Positions 47,129 to 59,323 of a stretch of 64,000 nt of DNA are shown piece after piece (the first letter of the stretch is position 1; the number at the start of each line of letters is the position of its first letter). Both the position numbers and the translations under genes were made by a program. The notes beneath the pieces are model-generated. The model saw nothing but the letters and a program-made list of their open reading frames with translations, was not told the origin of the DNA and made no database searches. This DNA is from Ulva prolifera (Eukaryota > Chlorophyta > Ulvophyceae > Ulvales > Ulvaceae). The stretch covers positions 434,001 to 498,000 of the forward strand of contig CM041197.1 of assembly GCA_023078555.1 (NCBI GenBank), read 5' to 3'.

Positions 47129-50100
47129 ATGTCCACCCAGGTCTGGAGCGCTCGTTGCGAGGAGTCTGTCCGCGCCCATGTCTGCGGCCACTTGTCAAAG
47201 GTAGCATTATCTGCTGGGAAGATCTCAGATGCCAGCAGCTGCGCCAAGTGTGGGTGTGGCAGTTCTGGTGCATCCGTCATTGACCGTACGCCAACGTCCG
47301 ATCTCAAATGGAGTCTAGCAACGTGCGCCAACTTGAAGAATACAAAGTCTCGAAAAGGTATCAAGGTGAGATCGCAACAGATGCTGTGCCTCAATGCAGT
47401 CACATGCGCAACCTTCGATGTTCCTGGCGTGCGAGTGTTTCGCGGAGCGACCGAGACTTCTGATGAAGTACCAATCGAACAACAGACCATGGTGGCTCAG
47501 TATTAAGATGTAGGTTAATTACGGGTCCTTCCGGTTGGAGCTATCAGCATGTCAGCCCCAGTTGGTATTCCGAAAACGTCGTGATACGCCGTGGCTGTGC
47601 CCCGACGCTGCAAGCACCCTTTGTGCCTGAATGTTTACATACGAAACTGTTTGTTAACTGTGCATATGAGTGCAGGGGGCTGCTAGGTCACTCAAGGACC
47701 TGGTCGCAGAGATCACAGAGCGCAATTTCCATGTGACGCTGCCACCGGAAGTGCGCCACGAGAAGCATGTCAAAGGCGCGCCTGCGCACGGCTTCATCGT
47801 CTGGCGTTGCTCAACTTTCGGTGGCGTCGTCCTCGGGGGCAACATCACAATTGTGCCCGATGGCGTCTTCTTGCTGGCTGGCAAAGGAGCTCACTTCAGA
47901 GGCACTGCCTTCACTGGTGCGTGCATCCTGGTCCGGTCTGCACACAATGCACACATGGCAGTGGCTCCTGTTCTGCAACCCACCAATTGCAGTCTCAGTG
48001 TACACGAAGCAGTCAGCTCTTCCGCGCTATACCAGCTCGCCTGCAGTCTTGTCGGTGCATCCTTCAAGAATGCAACGAGCCATCCCGCCTCTGTCGCATC
48101 GCCAGCCCGCTGCCCGCGTCTTGCCACCACATTCTGTCACAATCCAGCACTCATCCCTGTGATAGTGGTCTGACTGCGTGATGTGGGCCAACACTTCACT
48201 GCAGTCACAGTTTGGGGCAACCTCGTGAAGAGCTGATGGGACCTTCAGCTTCCGCTGCAACCGCAACCGCCACAAGTCACGGGGCTTCAAACCCACTGCA
48301 CATGGCACAGCACCAGGCCCTACTTCCTGCAATAGCTAGTCTGAGACCGCTGTGCTTCACCGGCTGCCTGAGTGATGCCTGCCCACAGCCGGTGCCGGTT
48401 CAGAAGCCACATGTAGCCATTGCCTCCCTCAAAACGAGCTGCAGCCGGCAATCATCACATGGCTGCTCTACAACAGTGTGAGCGAGTGTGAGGTCACACG
48501 ACGCTGCGAGCTCCTCCTCCTTGAGATCGTTCCCACTGCAAACAGATCATGTAGTTCATCGCTTTATGGCATTACCAACTGCCCTGTTGCAGGTGGCTCC
48601 ATCATATGTGCCGGTGAGGACTTCTTCGGAACCTTCCAGAAGTGTAGTTTCAGTGCCTGCACGGTCTACATCGTTCACGGCGCCTCCGCCGCCCTGTCCG
48701 ACTGCTTGTGGAACAACTGCCCCGCCGCCCTCGTCGCCCACGGCCCCGGCACCGCCGCCGCCCTCACCAGCTGCATCCTCACCACCTGCCGCTTCTGCGT
48801 CATCGCCGAAGCCGGGGCCTCCGTCTCGGCGCAGTCCTCCACGCTCCACGGTGTAGCCGCCACCGCCTTCGCCGTGAACGACCCCGGTAGCCACGTTTTC
48901 GCCCAGGACTGCACCCTCACCGGCACTGGTGGTCCCCGCGCTCCCGCCCCTGGCTACACTATCGAAGGCAGCTGGCTGCGCATGCATGGCGGCACGGCGC
49001 GGCTGCGCCGCTGCCACATTGCGGACTTCCCTGCGAGCGCCGTCGCCGCGGGCGCCTCGGCATCGCTCGAAGTGCAGACGACTTACATCCGCTGCGACCA
49101 CGCAGTCACGCTTGCGGACGGCGCGCGGGGTGCCGTCACGGACGTCCACTTTCGCGGCGAGGGGCTGCCGGGGTCGATCGTCATGAAGCTGGACCGCACA
49201 TCAGGGAGGGGGTCCCAGGGAGGAGCGCGGCTGCAGCTCAGCCGCTGCAACATGCGGGCCCCGGCTGCGACGGCGATCACGGTCCACGAGGGCGGCGCTG
49301 CCGCGCTCCGCCTGTGCCGCCTGCGGGGCGAGCACTGTGTCACAGTGGAGGGCCCCGGTAGCCACGCGGTGTCGTCGGGCTGTGACAGTTGCGGCACGCG
49401 CGTGTGCTACCACGTGCAGCATGCGGGCTCGGCGCTGCGCATTGAGGGTGGGAAGGCGGTCGCTCCAGGGGCTGCATGCATTGCGAGCCACGATGCCGTT
49501 GTAGGGGCGGCCGATGTCTGCTTCCGGGGTGGACCGCGGCCACGCCTGCGGCCCAACACGCCCAACGCCACCGTCGTGGTGGAGGCCGGGGCGAGCGGGC
49601 GCTTCTTGCGTTGCAGCGTCCCAGAGGGCCACATCGGCATGCATGTGGACTCCGCCCGGGTGCGCGTGAAAGACTCGAGCGTGGGCGACTCGGGCACGGC
49701 GGCGGACAGCACATCCCCGCCCACCATCCCCATGACGCGTCCGCTCCTTGCCGGCATGCCTGCAGCGTATGTTTGCAGCGGAGGCGACTGCGACATCGAG
49801 GGCGGGGTCCTGGGGGACTGCATGGTCGGCATCCTCACCTCGCCGGCCCCGGAAGGGCCGCGGGGCACGGCTGTCCTGCGCATGCATGGAGTGGTGCTGA
49901 AGCGGTACGGCCAAGGAGTGCATGTGCAGGATGCGGCACGGGTGGATGTTGCGGGGTGCGAGTTTGAGGGCCACGCAAGCCTCGCCCTGTGCCTGGGGGC
50001 TCTGTCCGCACTGGGTTTGGACGTGGATGGAGGGATGCTAGAGGGGGGGATCGCACTGAGAGGGGCCCGGGCTGCGACCGTGCGGGACTGCTCGTTCCGC

Positions 50101-51228
50101 GGGAATCTGCAAGACGTGTTTGTAGACAAGGACTCGTCCGTTGATGTTGCGGACTGCGTGTTTGCGGGAGTGGCTGCGGGGTCCACGGCGGACGATGTAT
50201 GTAGCGTGAAAACACTGGCCAAGACGTCGGTACAGGGGTGCAGTTTCTCCAATGTGGGGAGCGCAGTTGTCGCGGACGGCGTGGAGGCTACGTGCGCAGT
50301 GAGAAAGTGCACGGCGGGGCGCGGAGTGGAGGAGGCCTTCTCCGCGAGCGGCGGCGCGAGCATGTCGGTGCTCGACTGCGAGGTGCGCGCCACCCTCAAC
50401 GGGCTGGTCGCGAGCGGCGGCGCAAGCCTTGCGGCGCAGGACTGCGAATGCACCGCCGCCTCAGCGGCCCTGATCGTGGGGCATGGCGGCGGCATGCTCA
50501 GTGCAAAGCGCGTCAAAGCTCACGGTGAGAATGTGGCTGCCTGCATGTCCGCGGGCGCCGACAGCGCACACCTCAAGCTTGCCGATTGTCAATTGTCGAG
50601 CTTGAAATCGGGGCTCCAGGTGCTGGGGGTGCATAGCAAGGTTTCGCTCCTGCGCTGCACGGTGTCCGCAAATCAGCTGGGATTGACCGTGGGTAACGGC
50701 GGAACCGTAAAGATGCGAGAGACGCAGATCTCGCGGTGTGAACTCGGCTTGAATCTTGGGGAGTTTGCGCCCGATGTGGAATCGCCGTGCGAAATCTGTG
50801 GGCGGGCCGGAGAAGTGGCGCTCCAACATGCATGGGACGCTCTGCTCGCGCGCGGCACGGCACACTGGCCGGACGCCCGGTGCGTGCACGAGGGGGCGCA
50901 GGTGCGTGTGACGCTGGAGGACGTGCGAGTGCGGGACTGCAGCGACACGGCGGTAGTGGTGTCGCGGAACGCGGTGGTGTCGGCGCGGCGGGTTGACGTC
51001 GCCGATTGCGCGGTGGGTGTTCATGTGGAGAGGGCGGCAGGCTCGGAGAAGAGCAGCTTCAGGCAGTGCACGGTGTCGGGGGGGTATGCCTGTGGTGTGT
51101 GGAGGGGCGGCACGGCTTCACGGACGCTGCTGTGCGTGGGCCCCCTTGCGGGTGACTTGGAGCTGAGTGGGGCGGTGGAAGGCGTGGCTGCGGTTGGCCC
51201 GCCTTCGCTAGGGGGTGTACATGCGTAG
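47129..51228 (+). CDS. B2: three-exon beta-helix array protein, subfamily B, intact
   Basis: Exons are 47129-47365, 47676-47916 and 48593-51228. The spliced frame is 1037 residues, the longest intact copy. Exon 1 encodes MSTQVWSARC, VCGHLS, CAKCGCG and LKWSLATCANL. Exon 2 encodes SLKDLVAEI...FLLAGKGAHFRGTAFTG. Exon 3 begins GGSIICAGEDFFGTFQKC and continues with many Ala/Gly/Cys rungs (AVNDPGSHVFAQDC, GASASLEVQ, VRVKDSSVGDSG). CEICGRAG...RCVHEG lies at about residues 890-922, then a polar C-terminus ending GGVHA without the hydrophobic tail of A. No signal peptide is apparent. Function is unknown. It is the best reference for subfamily B. Confidence 0.86.
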
Positions 51229-52572
51229 TACGGTAGGTTTTTTTTTTTTTTTTGCGATTGTTTTTTGCACGCATGAAATCCATGCATACGCAGCCTAAGC
51301 CAGCTGCCACCCGACAGACAAAACCTTGGAACACGTGCATTTTGCTGTGAATTCTGATACACCTTGCGCGCCGAGCACGGAAATGCAGGCTGGCGATACT
51401 GTGGCGCTGTGGCTGTCGGTCACACCTGCAGCAGGTTCTTTGGTGTACACATGAAAGTGGCACTCCGGTGCACCGCTGTGGTTGACATCTACACGCCGCT
51501 TGATCTCCATCATGGCGATTGCGGTGATGGTGATGTCCATGTCTCAGCGCATGGCCCGTGCGACGTTTCCTGCCTCACCGGCTTGGTTTTTGCAACTCTT
51601 GCACGTGCTGGCGCGACTCGCTGCTCGTAACGGTGCTGCCGGCCTCCCCAGGATCGTCCTTGCCACACATGCAGTTCCGTGAGGGCCCTCCGAGCTCCAC
51701 GACAGGACCCCTGGCCACAGACGAATTCATCAGGGTATGCGTGCTGCTGGAGTTGCCAAGGACGAGGGCGCCGAACTATTTGCTGGGAATCGGGCATGCG
51801 GCTGCTGGAGTTCGGTGGATTGGGCCTTCCGACACCTGCATGCATGCCTGACATGCATGAGTCAGGGCTGCCTCATCAGTACCTACCTTGGAATCAGTGC
51901 ATCCGCAGCACTCAGCTTCTGCCATAGCTTGTGCCTTAGCTTGTGCTATTATAACTGATGATGTTGTCATGTTATTACAGCGGTCCACAAGCTGTGCAAG
52001 TTCCGGGTACATGAACCAGACTGACTCGACTCCGATGAACCAGTGCATATGAACTCTGCACCGTCGCGCGGGGAGAGAGATCTGATTCTAGCCACGCTTT
52101 CAGCATGAACAATCACTCTTCAAGATGCCAGCAAGTGCTTGCGATGAACACGGGCATCATGTATGTCAGATGTTTTGTTATCTGTGTTTGGCAGGCTCCA
52201 TATAGCCACCTATCTCTCTGAGATACTTTGGTGTCGCGGACATGGCTTCATGTTGCAACTGCGAAGTGCGCCAGCTGCAATCGCGAGGGCCCACGACCGG
52301 GATGTCAACGTCACACCTGCTTTACACCCTTTTCAAGTATCTGTACATTTTCGGAATGCATGGTCTTTTGTTTGTCCGGAGGCAACCATATGCATCCTGC
52401 GCGCGAATAATCAGTATTCAGTCCCCATGTACGCACCCACGGCCTGAATCCAACGCACGCTCGAGCTTGGGGGCGAACTCCCTTGCTAAGTCAAATCTCA
52501 TCACTTGGACTCTGCTTTGTGCCGGCGTTCGTTTGATCTCGGCTCAGCGACAGACTGCCCGCGGCCGGGCTG
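51229..52572. other. B2-B3 spacer
   Basis: A short T run lies at 51238-51253. No gene is supported. The duplicated 5' flank seen before B1 and B2 is not recognisable here except for a short GGCAGGCTCC block near 52190. Confidence 0.45.
51238..51253 (+). repeat. Poly-T run (16)
   Basis: Homopolymer just after the B2 stop codon. Confidence 0.85.
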
Positions 52573-55500
52573 ATGTCCGCCCACGTCTGGCGAGCTCGCC
52601 TCGAGTATGCTGCCCGCGCCCATTCCTGTGGCCACATTTCGAACGTATCTCTATCTGTTGGTACTACTAGAGCTCTTGATACCTGCACCAAGTGTGGGTG
52701 TGGCAGCGCGGGGGCATCCGTGCTTGACCGTGTGCCAACACCGGATATGACCTGGAGTGGCGCAGTCTGCTCCAAATCGCTGCAGCTCAAACCTCGAACA
52801 GGTGGAAAGGTAAGCCGTCGACATGGACAATCTCTTGATGCTGTCAGATGTGCAACGCCTGGCCATGGCGTGAAAACTCTAGAAACACTAGTGTACTGCC
52901 TTGGTACAGCTCTTGGTACACTGCTGCTGAGATATCGATCACTTGCCGAACGAATGGACCGCTCGTCTACGAATGATGGTATACGTTACCGAGTCGCCGA
53001 TTTGGTCATCCTGTATATCAGTGCGACATTCCGAAGCTGAGTGCTGCGGAGGAGATCGAGATATGTTCGCTGAGGCAGAGCAAGGGCGACGCAAGCAGCC
53101 CTTCAATAAGGTATCTTACATCACATACATCCACAAAGGCATGTAAACATTGCGTGTATGCTTTCAGGGTGCTGTGACGTCCCTCGAGGACCTCGTGTCG
53201 GAGATCACAGCTGGAAACTTCCACGTGGTACCACCACCTAAGCTGCGCCGTGTGAAGCATTCCAAGAGGCCGCTGGTGCATGGCTTCATCGTGTGGCAGT
53301 GCCCGACTTTCGGTGGCGCCGTTGTGGGGAGCACCATCACGATTGCCACGGACGGCGTCTTTCTGCTGGCCGGCAAGGGGGCGCATTTCAGAGGCACCAC
53401 GTTCAATGGTACGTCCACCGGCCAACAGAGCACCTGTGGGGTAGGGGTGCGCATGTTACCCATAGCGCCTGTAGCTACATAGGCCCTGGGCTATGCGCAC
53501 CCGGAGGCATGCGTGATCGATTCACGTACGTGATCATATGCATGATCACGAGTCGACTTGCCATGCACTGTATTTGCAATTGTATCGGACGGCAAGGGCC
53601 TGAGCTCAGGGCACCCGGATGCATCCATGCCGTAGATTGCCATACCTGGGCCTGAGCACAGGGCACCAATCTGTCAACACCCACTCCAGACGGGTTTTCG
53701 GCAGCGGTGTTGCTGCATCGATATCCTTCGTGGGTGCAGGGAGCCTGGTGTGCAACGAGCCATCGACATTTCTTTGTTTCACCTCTGCGGATGCACTGCA
53801 TCATCAGGCTGCTGCCCGTGTGCAGTGTTGGGTCATCGGACCCGATCACATAGAACAATTCCGAATATCCAGGTCAATTTCTTGGGTAGCAGCCCTGAAA
53901 ATGCTGTAGAGCGACCCAACACTGTACCCATCAGGGCGTGGCACGTGCACCCTTCCCGTCCCTGTGCGTGCCTGTCACCACCTGTTGCCCTCAGGCAGAT
54001 CATCCTCTGGGTCCCTGTCGCTGCGGCTGCATACAGTGTGTCAGGATTCTTCTGGGCTCAGAAGCATCCTGCAGCGCGCCATCTGCTTCCTGATGCGGCC
54101 ATGTGCAACGCACTGCCCACCGCGTGCCAACACAAGCGCTCCCGGTGCAGGCGGCGCAGTCATCTGTGCCGGCTCGGATTTCTGCGGAACCTTCCAGAAG
54201 TGCACATTCAACGCCTGCACCCTGTACGTTGTGCACGGCGCGTCCACCACCCTGTCGATGTGCGGCTGGCGTGACTGCGCCTCTGCACTCGTCGCCCACG
54301 GCCCCGCCACCGCCGCCACCCTGACCGGCTGCGCCTTCACCACCTGCCGCTTCTGTGTCATCGCCGAAGCCGGGGCCTCCGTCGCGGCGCAGACCTCTTC
54401 GCTCCACGGCGTTGCAGCCACAGCCTTCGCCGTGAACGACCCCGGTAGCCACCTTTCCGCAGAAGATTGTTCCCTCAGCGGGGCCAGTGGGCTGAATGCT
54501 TCCACTGCAAACAAGTGCACCTGGTTGCGCATGCATGGCGGCATGGCGCGCATGCGCCGTTGCCATATCACCGACTTCCCTTTGCCTGCCGTCGCCGCTG
54601 GCGCCTCGGCATCGCTTGAAGTGAGTTCGACGTACATCCACTGCGCTGAGGCATGCATGCTGACAGATGGTGCGCGGGGGACGTTGACGGACGTCCAGTT
54701 CCGGGGGCAACGGCGAATGGGCGAAATTGCTGTGCGGCTTGACTGCGGGCCATCTCGGGGGTCCTTGGGGAACGCGCGGCTGCAGCTCACCCGCTGCGAC
54801 ATGCAGAGCCCGCCTGTGATGGCGGTGAGGGTGCGCGAGGGCGGAGCTGCCGCGCTGCGGCTGTGCCGCCTGCGCTGCTGCCGGTGTGTGACGGTGCAGG
54901 GCGCCGGCAGCCGTGCGGTGATGGCGCACTGCGACGGTCTCGGCCAGGACGTGTGCTACCAAGCGCGGGGCGCCGGCGCGGTCCTGCGGATTGAGGGTGG
55001 GGAGGTATCTGCCAAGGAGACCGCGTGCATCACGAGCGGGGAGGCCAGTATCGCGGCTGAGGATGTGTGTTTCCGCGGCGGTGTGGTGCCGTGGCTGGGG
55101 GGGCTCCAGCCAAACGCGGTCGTCGTCGTTGAGGACGGGGCGCGGGGCCGGTTCCTACGCTGCAGCATCCCAAAGGGCTTCATGGGCATGACTGTTAACT
55201 GCAGCCGGGTCCGGGTGAAAGACTCACTCGTCGCCAATATGGCCCCGACGACAGACGGGACAGATCATCTGTCTTTCGCCGGCCTGCGTTCGGCATACGC
55301 CTGCGTGGGCGGGGAGATCGACGTTGAGGGTGGGTCGGTGCAGAACTGCGTGTTGGGCGTCCTCACCTCGGGGATGCTGCACAAGACGCGGGAGCCAGTC
55401 AACCTGCGTATGCATGGGGTGGTCCTGAAACAGTACAGCCGGGGGGTACAGGTGAATGATGCGGACCGGGCTGAGATCAGCGGGTGCTTCTTTGACGGCC

Positions 55501-56666
55501 AGGCATCTGCGGCTGTGATGACCGTGAACGCGGATGGCGACTCCATGGAGGGGGCGGTCGTTCTGTGCGGGGTGAAGGCGGCGTCTGTGCGGGACTGTTC
55601 CTTCCGAGGCAACCTGTACGGGGTTGCCGTTGAGGACGATGTGGCGGTGAAAATCGAGGACTGCACGTTTGACGGGGCTGTTGAGGGCGGCGGGCCCGCC
55701 GCGGGGTGCAGCGTGCGGACGTCCTCACACGCGATGGTGGCCCGGTGCCGCTTTTCTGACTCGGAGTCCGCAGTAAGTGCGCATGGCCCGGCGGCGGCGT
55801 GCAAGGTGAGGAAGTGTGTGGTGGGGGCCGGAGTGCGAGACCCCTTCCCCTCGAGCGGCGGCGCGAACATGTCGGTCGTCGACTGCGAGGTGACGCGTTC
55901 GTTGTCCACGATGATGGGATTGTAGCAGCAGCACAGACATGCAACTGCACTGCAAACGTGGTGGCTGTGAGGGGCGTAGCCGGTGGCCTCACTGAAAAGC
56001 GGGTTCCCTGCGAGAGGTCGCGGCGTATCCGCGTCCTGCAGCGCTGACGTGACGTATCGGCGTGTGAGGTATTGATAAAAGTCCGCTGTTGCCCGGGGTG
56101 TCCGGGGTGTAGAGCAAGGGGCGTTGGCGTCTGCAGTGCACTGCGGGTTCCAGGTTGCCTCAGGGGCCATGAGCACCGGAGCGGTTGTGACAGGCAGAGA
56201 GGGGTGGACCTCGCATAGCGCAATGGGAATCTTGGGGAGTTTTCGAGAAATGTAATGGCGCCGTGCGGCACCTGTGCCATGGGCTTGGCCGGCGGAAAAT
56301 GGGCGGCACTGGTACTGCTCGTGTGTGATGTGGTGCAGGGGCGTGGGGGCCTGGTGCGTGCATGAGGGGGTGATGGAGAGGGCGAAGCGGGTGGCGGTGG
56401 TGCCGCGCGACCGCAGCGACACGATGCTGATGGTGGTGTTGAGGCACGCAGTTAGTGGGCATGGCCGGGTTGCCGATGCTTTATCGTGCCACATGATTCA
56501 TGTCTCGAGGCCGGCACAGGTGGAGAGTCGCCGCATCAGCCAGTGCACAGATGAGGGGGGGCCTGCCGCCGCGTGGGCTATGCTGTGCAAAGTGCCCATG
56601 CTTGGCGAACACTTGATGTGCGAGGGGCGGCAGGGCGTGGACGTGGTTGCGGATAGGGGCGTGTGA
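52573..56666 (+). pseudogene. B3: subfamily B beta-helix gene with decayed 3' end
   Basis: Exon 1 (52573-52809), exon 2 (53168-53408) and the first 1.77 kb of exon 3 (54151-55925) are open with correct phases. Motifs are CGHISN, CTKCGCG, SLEDLVSEI, GAHFRGTTFNG, GGAVICAGSDFCGTFQKC and AVNDPGSHLSAEDC. After CEVTRSLST the frame shifts and meets TAG at 55923-55925. Family sequence continues in another frame (CNCTANVVAV, GGLTEKRV), then degenerates with stops and a likely deletion. It is recognisable again at 56274-56666 (GAWCVHEG, RRISQCT) up to a TGA aligned near the B1 end. The product would be about 750 residues, lacking the CxxCGR...CVHEG insert. B3 is more diverged from B1 and B2 than they are from each other. 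Confidence 0.82.
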
Positions 56667-58107
56667 ATATAGGGTGGTCGCCGCGCCCATGTGATGCTCT
56701 TTGCTTTGTCGATGTCAGATGCGGACCAGCCAGAGTACGTGGCGAGCACGTTCATTGAAAATTGTCTGTGACGGGTTTAATTCGCGATGAATCAGAGCGG
56801 CTGAGGGTTGTTTACGATTGTGCAGACACAATGAAGGTGAGTACATGCATGTGTGCACACTGTACCTGGGCTGGGTGTGCCGTGACGCTTGGAGAACACT
56901 ATTCACTTCACACCCTGCCTACTCTGGGGAACTGTACTGACGTTTCATCTGATTTATGGGAGCACGGTCGCTGCATTGCTGTGTTGACACCCGGTTGCAC
57001 GTACATGTACACCTGTGGCCACCACGCCTGGCTTCCCTACCCTTGCTCATGAGCTACAAAACAGGCAAACATGCAGATACGTTGACCTCGCTACACATGC
57101 AATTGCATTCAACATGTCCGGTACACAAGAGTAGCGGTGTGGCGATGGACGCGACACACGCCATGGGCGACACGTACAGAGTACTCTGTTGCTGAGAAAG
57201 TCCATGTCGGTGTTACTCAAGTTACACATATCGGGCCATTGTATGGCAAAGCAAACAAAAATACATCAAGCCAAAGAGCGACCGGCTTCCACCATAGCAA
57301 CAACAAAATCTCACCACAGCAAAAGACTTAGACAACATCTAAACACAATCGCATAAAACGGTGTCGGTGTGGGGCCATCCAAGTTCCAGAGACGCTGAGG
57401 TTGCCCAGACATGCACCTGCTGGTCGATGCATGATTCCCCAGAAAGGACTACAGGGCGAGATTGCAGATGGCATGATACGGCGATGGTGGCAGTTAGTCA
57501 GGGCTACGCTAGCACGGGGGCGATCTGGGAGCTCATGCCTGAACACTGAACAAGTGAGCTCTGGCCATCTTTCAGGCTCAGTCCCCGCTGTTTAGGTAAA
57601 TTTAGCAGCTAGACCTCTAGCTCGCGTGATTCTCATGGACAGAAGGAGCTGTGGCTTTGGCAGTCACGACTCGCGAGTGGTGAGCGCGCGACAGGATAAT
57701 GGCAAGGCCCGGTGCAAACGGCCAGTACGGCTCCATTGAAGGGCGGTCGTAAAAGGAGCTGATGAAGAGACTCGCAGGAAATACACCATACCACAAAGTC
57801 TCGAGATATCATGATCGACGCGGGTTTAAAGGCAATTGGTGAAGCGACATGCAGTTGCTGCGTTCCTTCACACCAGGCACGCCAAGTCGCCCAACTTGCG
57901 TATCAACTCCCAATGAACTCAAACCTGATATTCATATTTTCAAGCCGAAATACTTCAATGTATGCTCACGGCGTTCAGCACGTGCCCCCAGTATCTGGAT
58001 TCAACCCACTCTTAAAGCCCAGATCCAGAGCAACCTGCAGTCGCTAGAATCTGCCAACATGTAGTTCCTGGGGGAGGTACTGCTGCAAGGCGCTCCGGTG
58101 TCTGCAG
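56667..58107. other. B3-A7 spacer
   Basis: No gene or clear element is supported on either strand. Confidence 0.45.
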
Positions 58108-59323
58108 ATGTCCATCGAGGCGTGGGGCCCGGTCTCTGCGTTGACGCGACTCTGCCTGGCGTGTTGTCACGTCGCCAGTCCGGCAGACCCAGCTTCAGGT
58201 CATGCATTCCAATGCAGTTTCTGTGAACAGTTCTTCACTGGCTCCGAAGATGCCGGCCCACAGTTGGTGCTTTCGTACTGCTACGTTCCAACACAACTGA
58301 CAGAATGGGACGGACTCGCCTGCACAAACGTCGCACAGGCTCAAGGAAGGACACATTCGCAGGTTCATTGTTGATCACTTTCTGGTTCGCATCTGTTGAG
58401 AAGATTAGGCTGTGTTTCGCCTGGATGCGCACAGCCAACCTTGCAAGTTGTGGACGGCATTGCTGCTTCAGCGACGCGCCGAATACGATGGCACTTGGTA
58501 CATTTTCGTGACAGTGATGGTTTAGCAGTGCTCAGTGCTTCTTTTCACTTGCGCCGTGGTAGTCCTGGAATCGCAGTCCACCACCAGTCTACACATGCAC
58601 CTGAGCCTGTTCCCTCGCCCTACTGGGCCCCAGCAACACTGTTTCTTTCATGCCGCCCCTTGCCTGAACCGCCACGCCATTCCTGAGAGCGTCACTCTGT
58701 TGTCCCGTGTGCTTGTTTAGTAAAGTCCGCCGTAACGTCCCTTGCGAGCGGGCACAGGTAGGACGATGACCCGCATACTGACCAGTGAGCTGGAGTTCCC
58801 CCTCAAGACAAGGCCACGACACAACTGAACTGTATTATGACGCCCATGCCATTTGAGCTTGGCCTGTGTTCAAAACCACCAGTGCTCTCGTGGAATGTCT
58901 GTGCAGCACATGTCTCCCATGCATGGTGGTGCAGCTCTGCTGCCGTACGCGTGTGCCCCCCCCCACTGCCCCCACTGCAAACACGCGTTTGCTGTCTCTC
59001 TGACAACGCTGAGCAAGCCTGGGGTCGATCCAAAGCACTGGCTTTCTATTCCGCACGCATGACCTGGCCCCTCCTGCTGCGGGCGCCCTTCATGCTGCTG
59101 GAGGAGCTTCTCGCGGAGCTGCCTGGCATCCGGGGGCGCATCAACCTGTGCGGCAAGACCCTGGCTCCGAAGAAGTCCCGCCGCCAGGAGGGGGATACCC
59201 TGACAGTCTTCCGGGCATCACCGGTGGGAGGACTCATCGAGCAGGGGGGGGGTCATCTGCCATCCCGCAGCGTGCTGCTGCTGGACGGCCGCGGCGCCCA
59301 CTTCGAGGATGTCACCTTCTCAG
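58108..59323 (+). pseudogene. A7: fragment with exons 1 and 2 only
   Basis: Exon 1 (58108-58362) encodes MSIEAWGPVSALTRLC, CLACCH, CSFC and TEWDGLACTNVAQ before a GTTCAT donor. Exon 2 homology (59083-59323) encodes APFMLLEELLAELP through LLLDGRGAHFEDVTFSG with a normal donor. The acceptor before exon 2, CTGCAG in A5, A6 and others, reads CTGCGG here, so the AG is lost; an upstream in-frame AG (near 59010) might substitute. No exon 3 (GGAVIC...) is found in the following 1.8 kb before the transposase gene. It is an A-type copy beyond the B block, so A and B are not strictly segregated. It is probably a truncated duplicate. Confidence 0.8.

Noticed and set aside
53520-53560. GATCA/ACGTACGT-rich stretch considered as a regulatory palindrome
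   Set aside because: Only short imperfect symmetry; no support from other copies.
846-59323. Secreted cell-wall pectin-degrading enzymes as the identity of the array
   Set aside because: The repeats suggest the same fold class, but no signal peptide or pectate-lyase active-site motif is visible and the fused cysteine modules do not fit.
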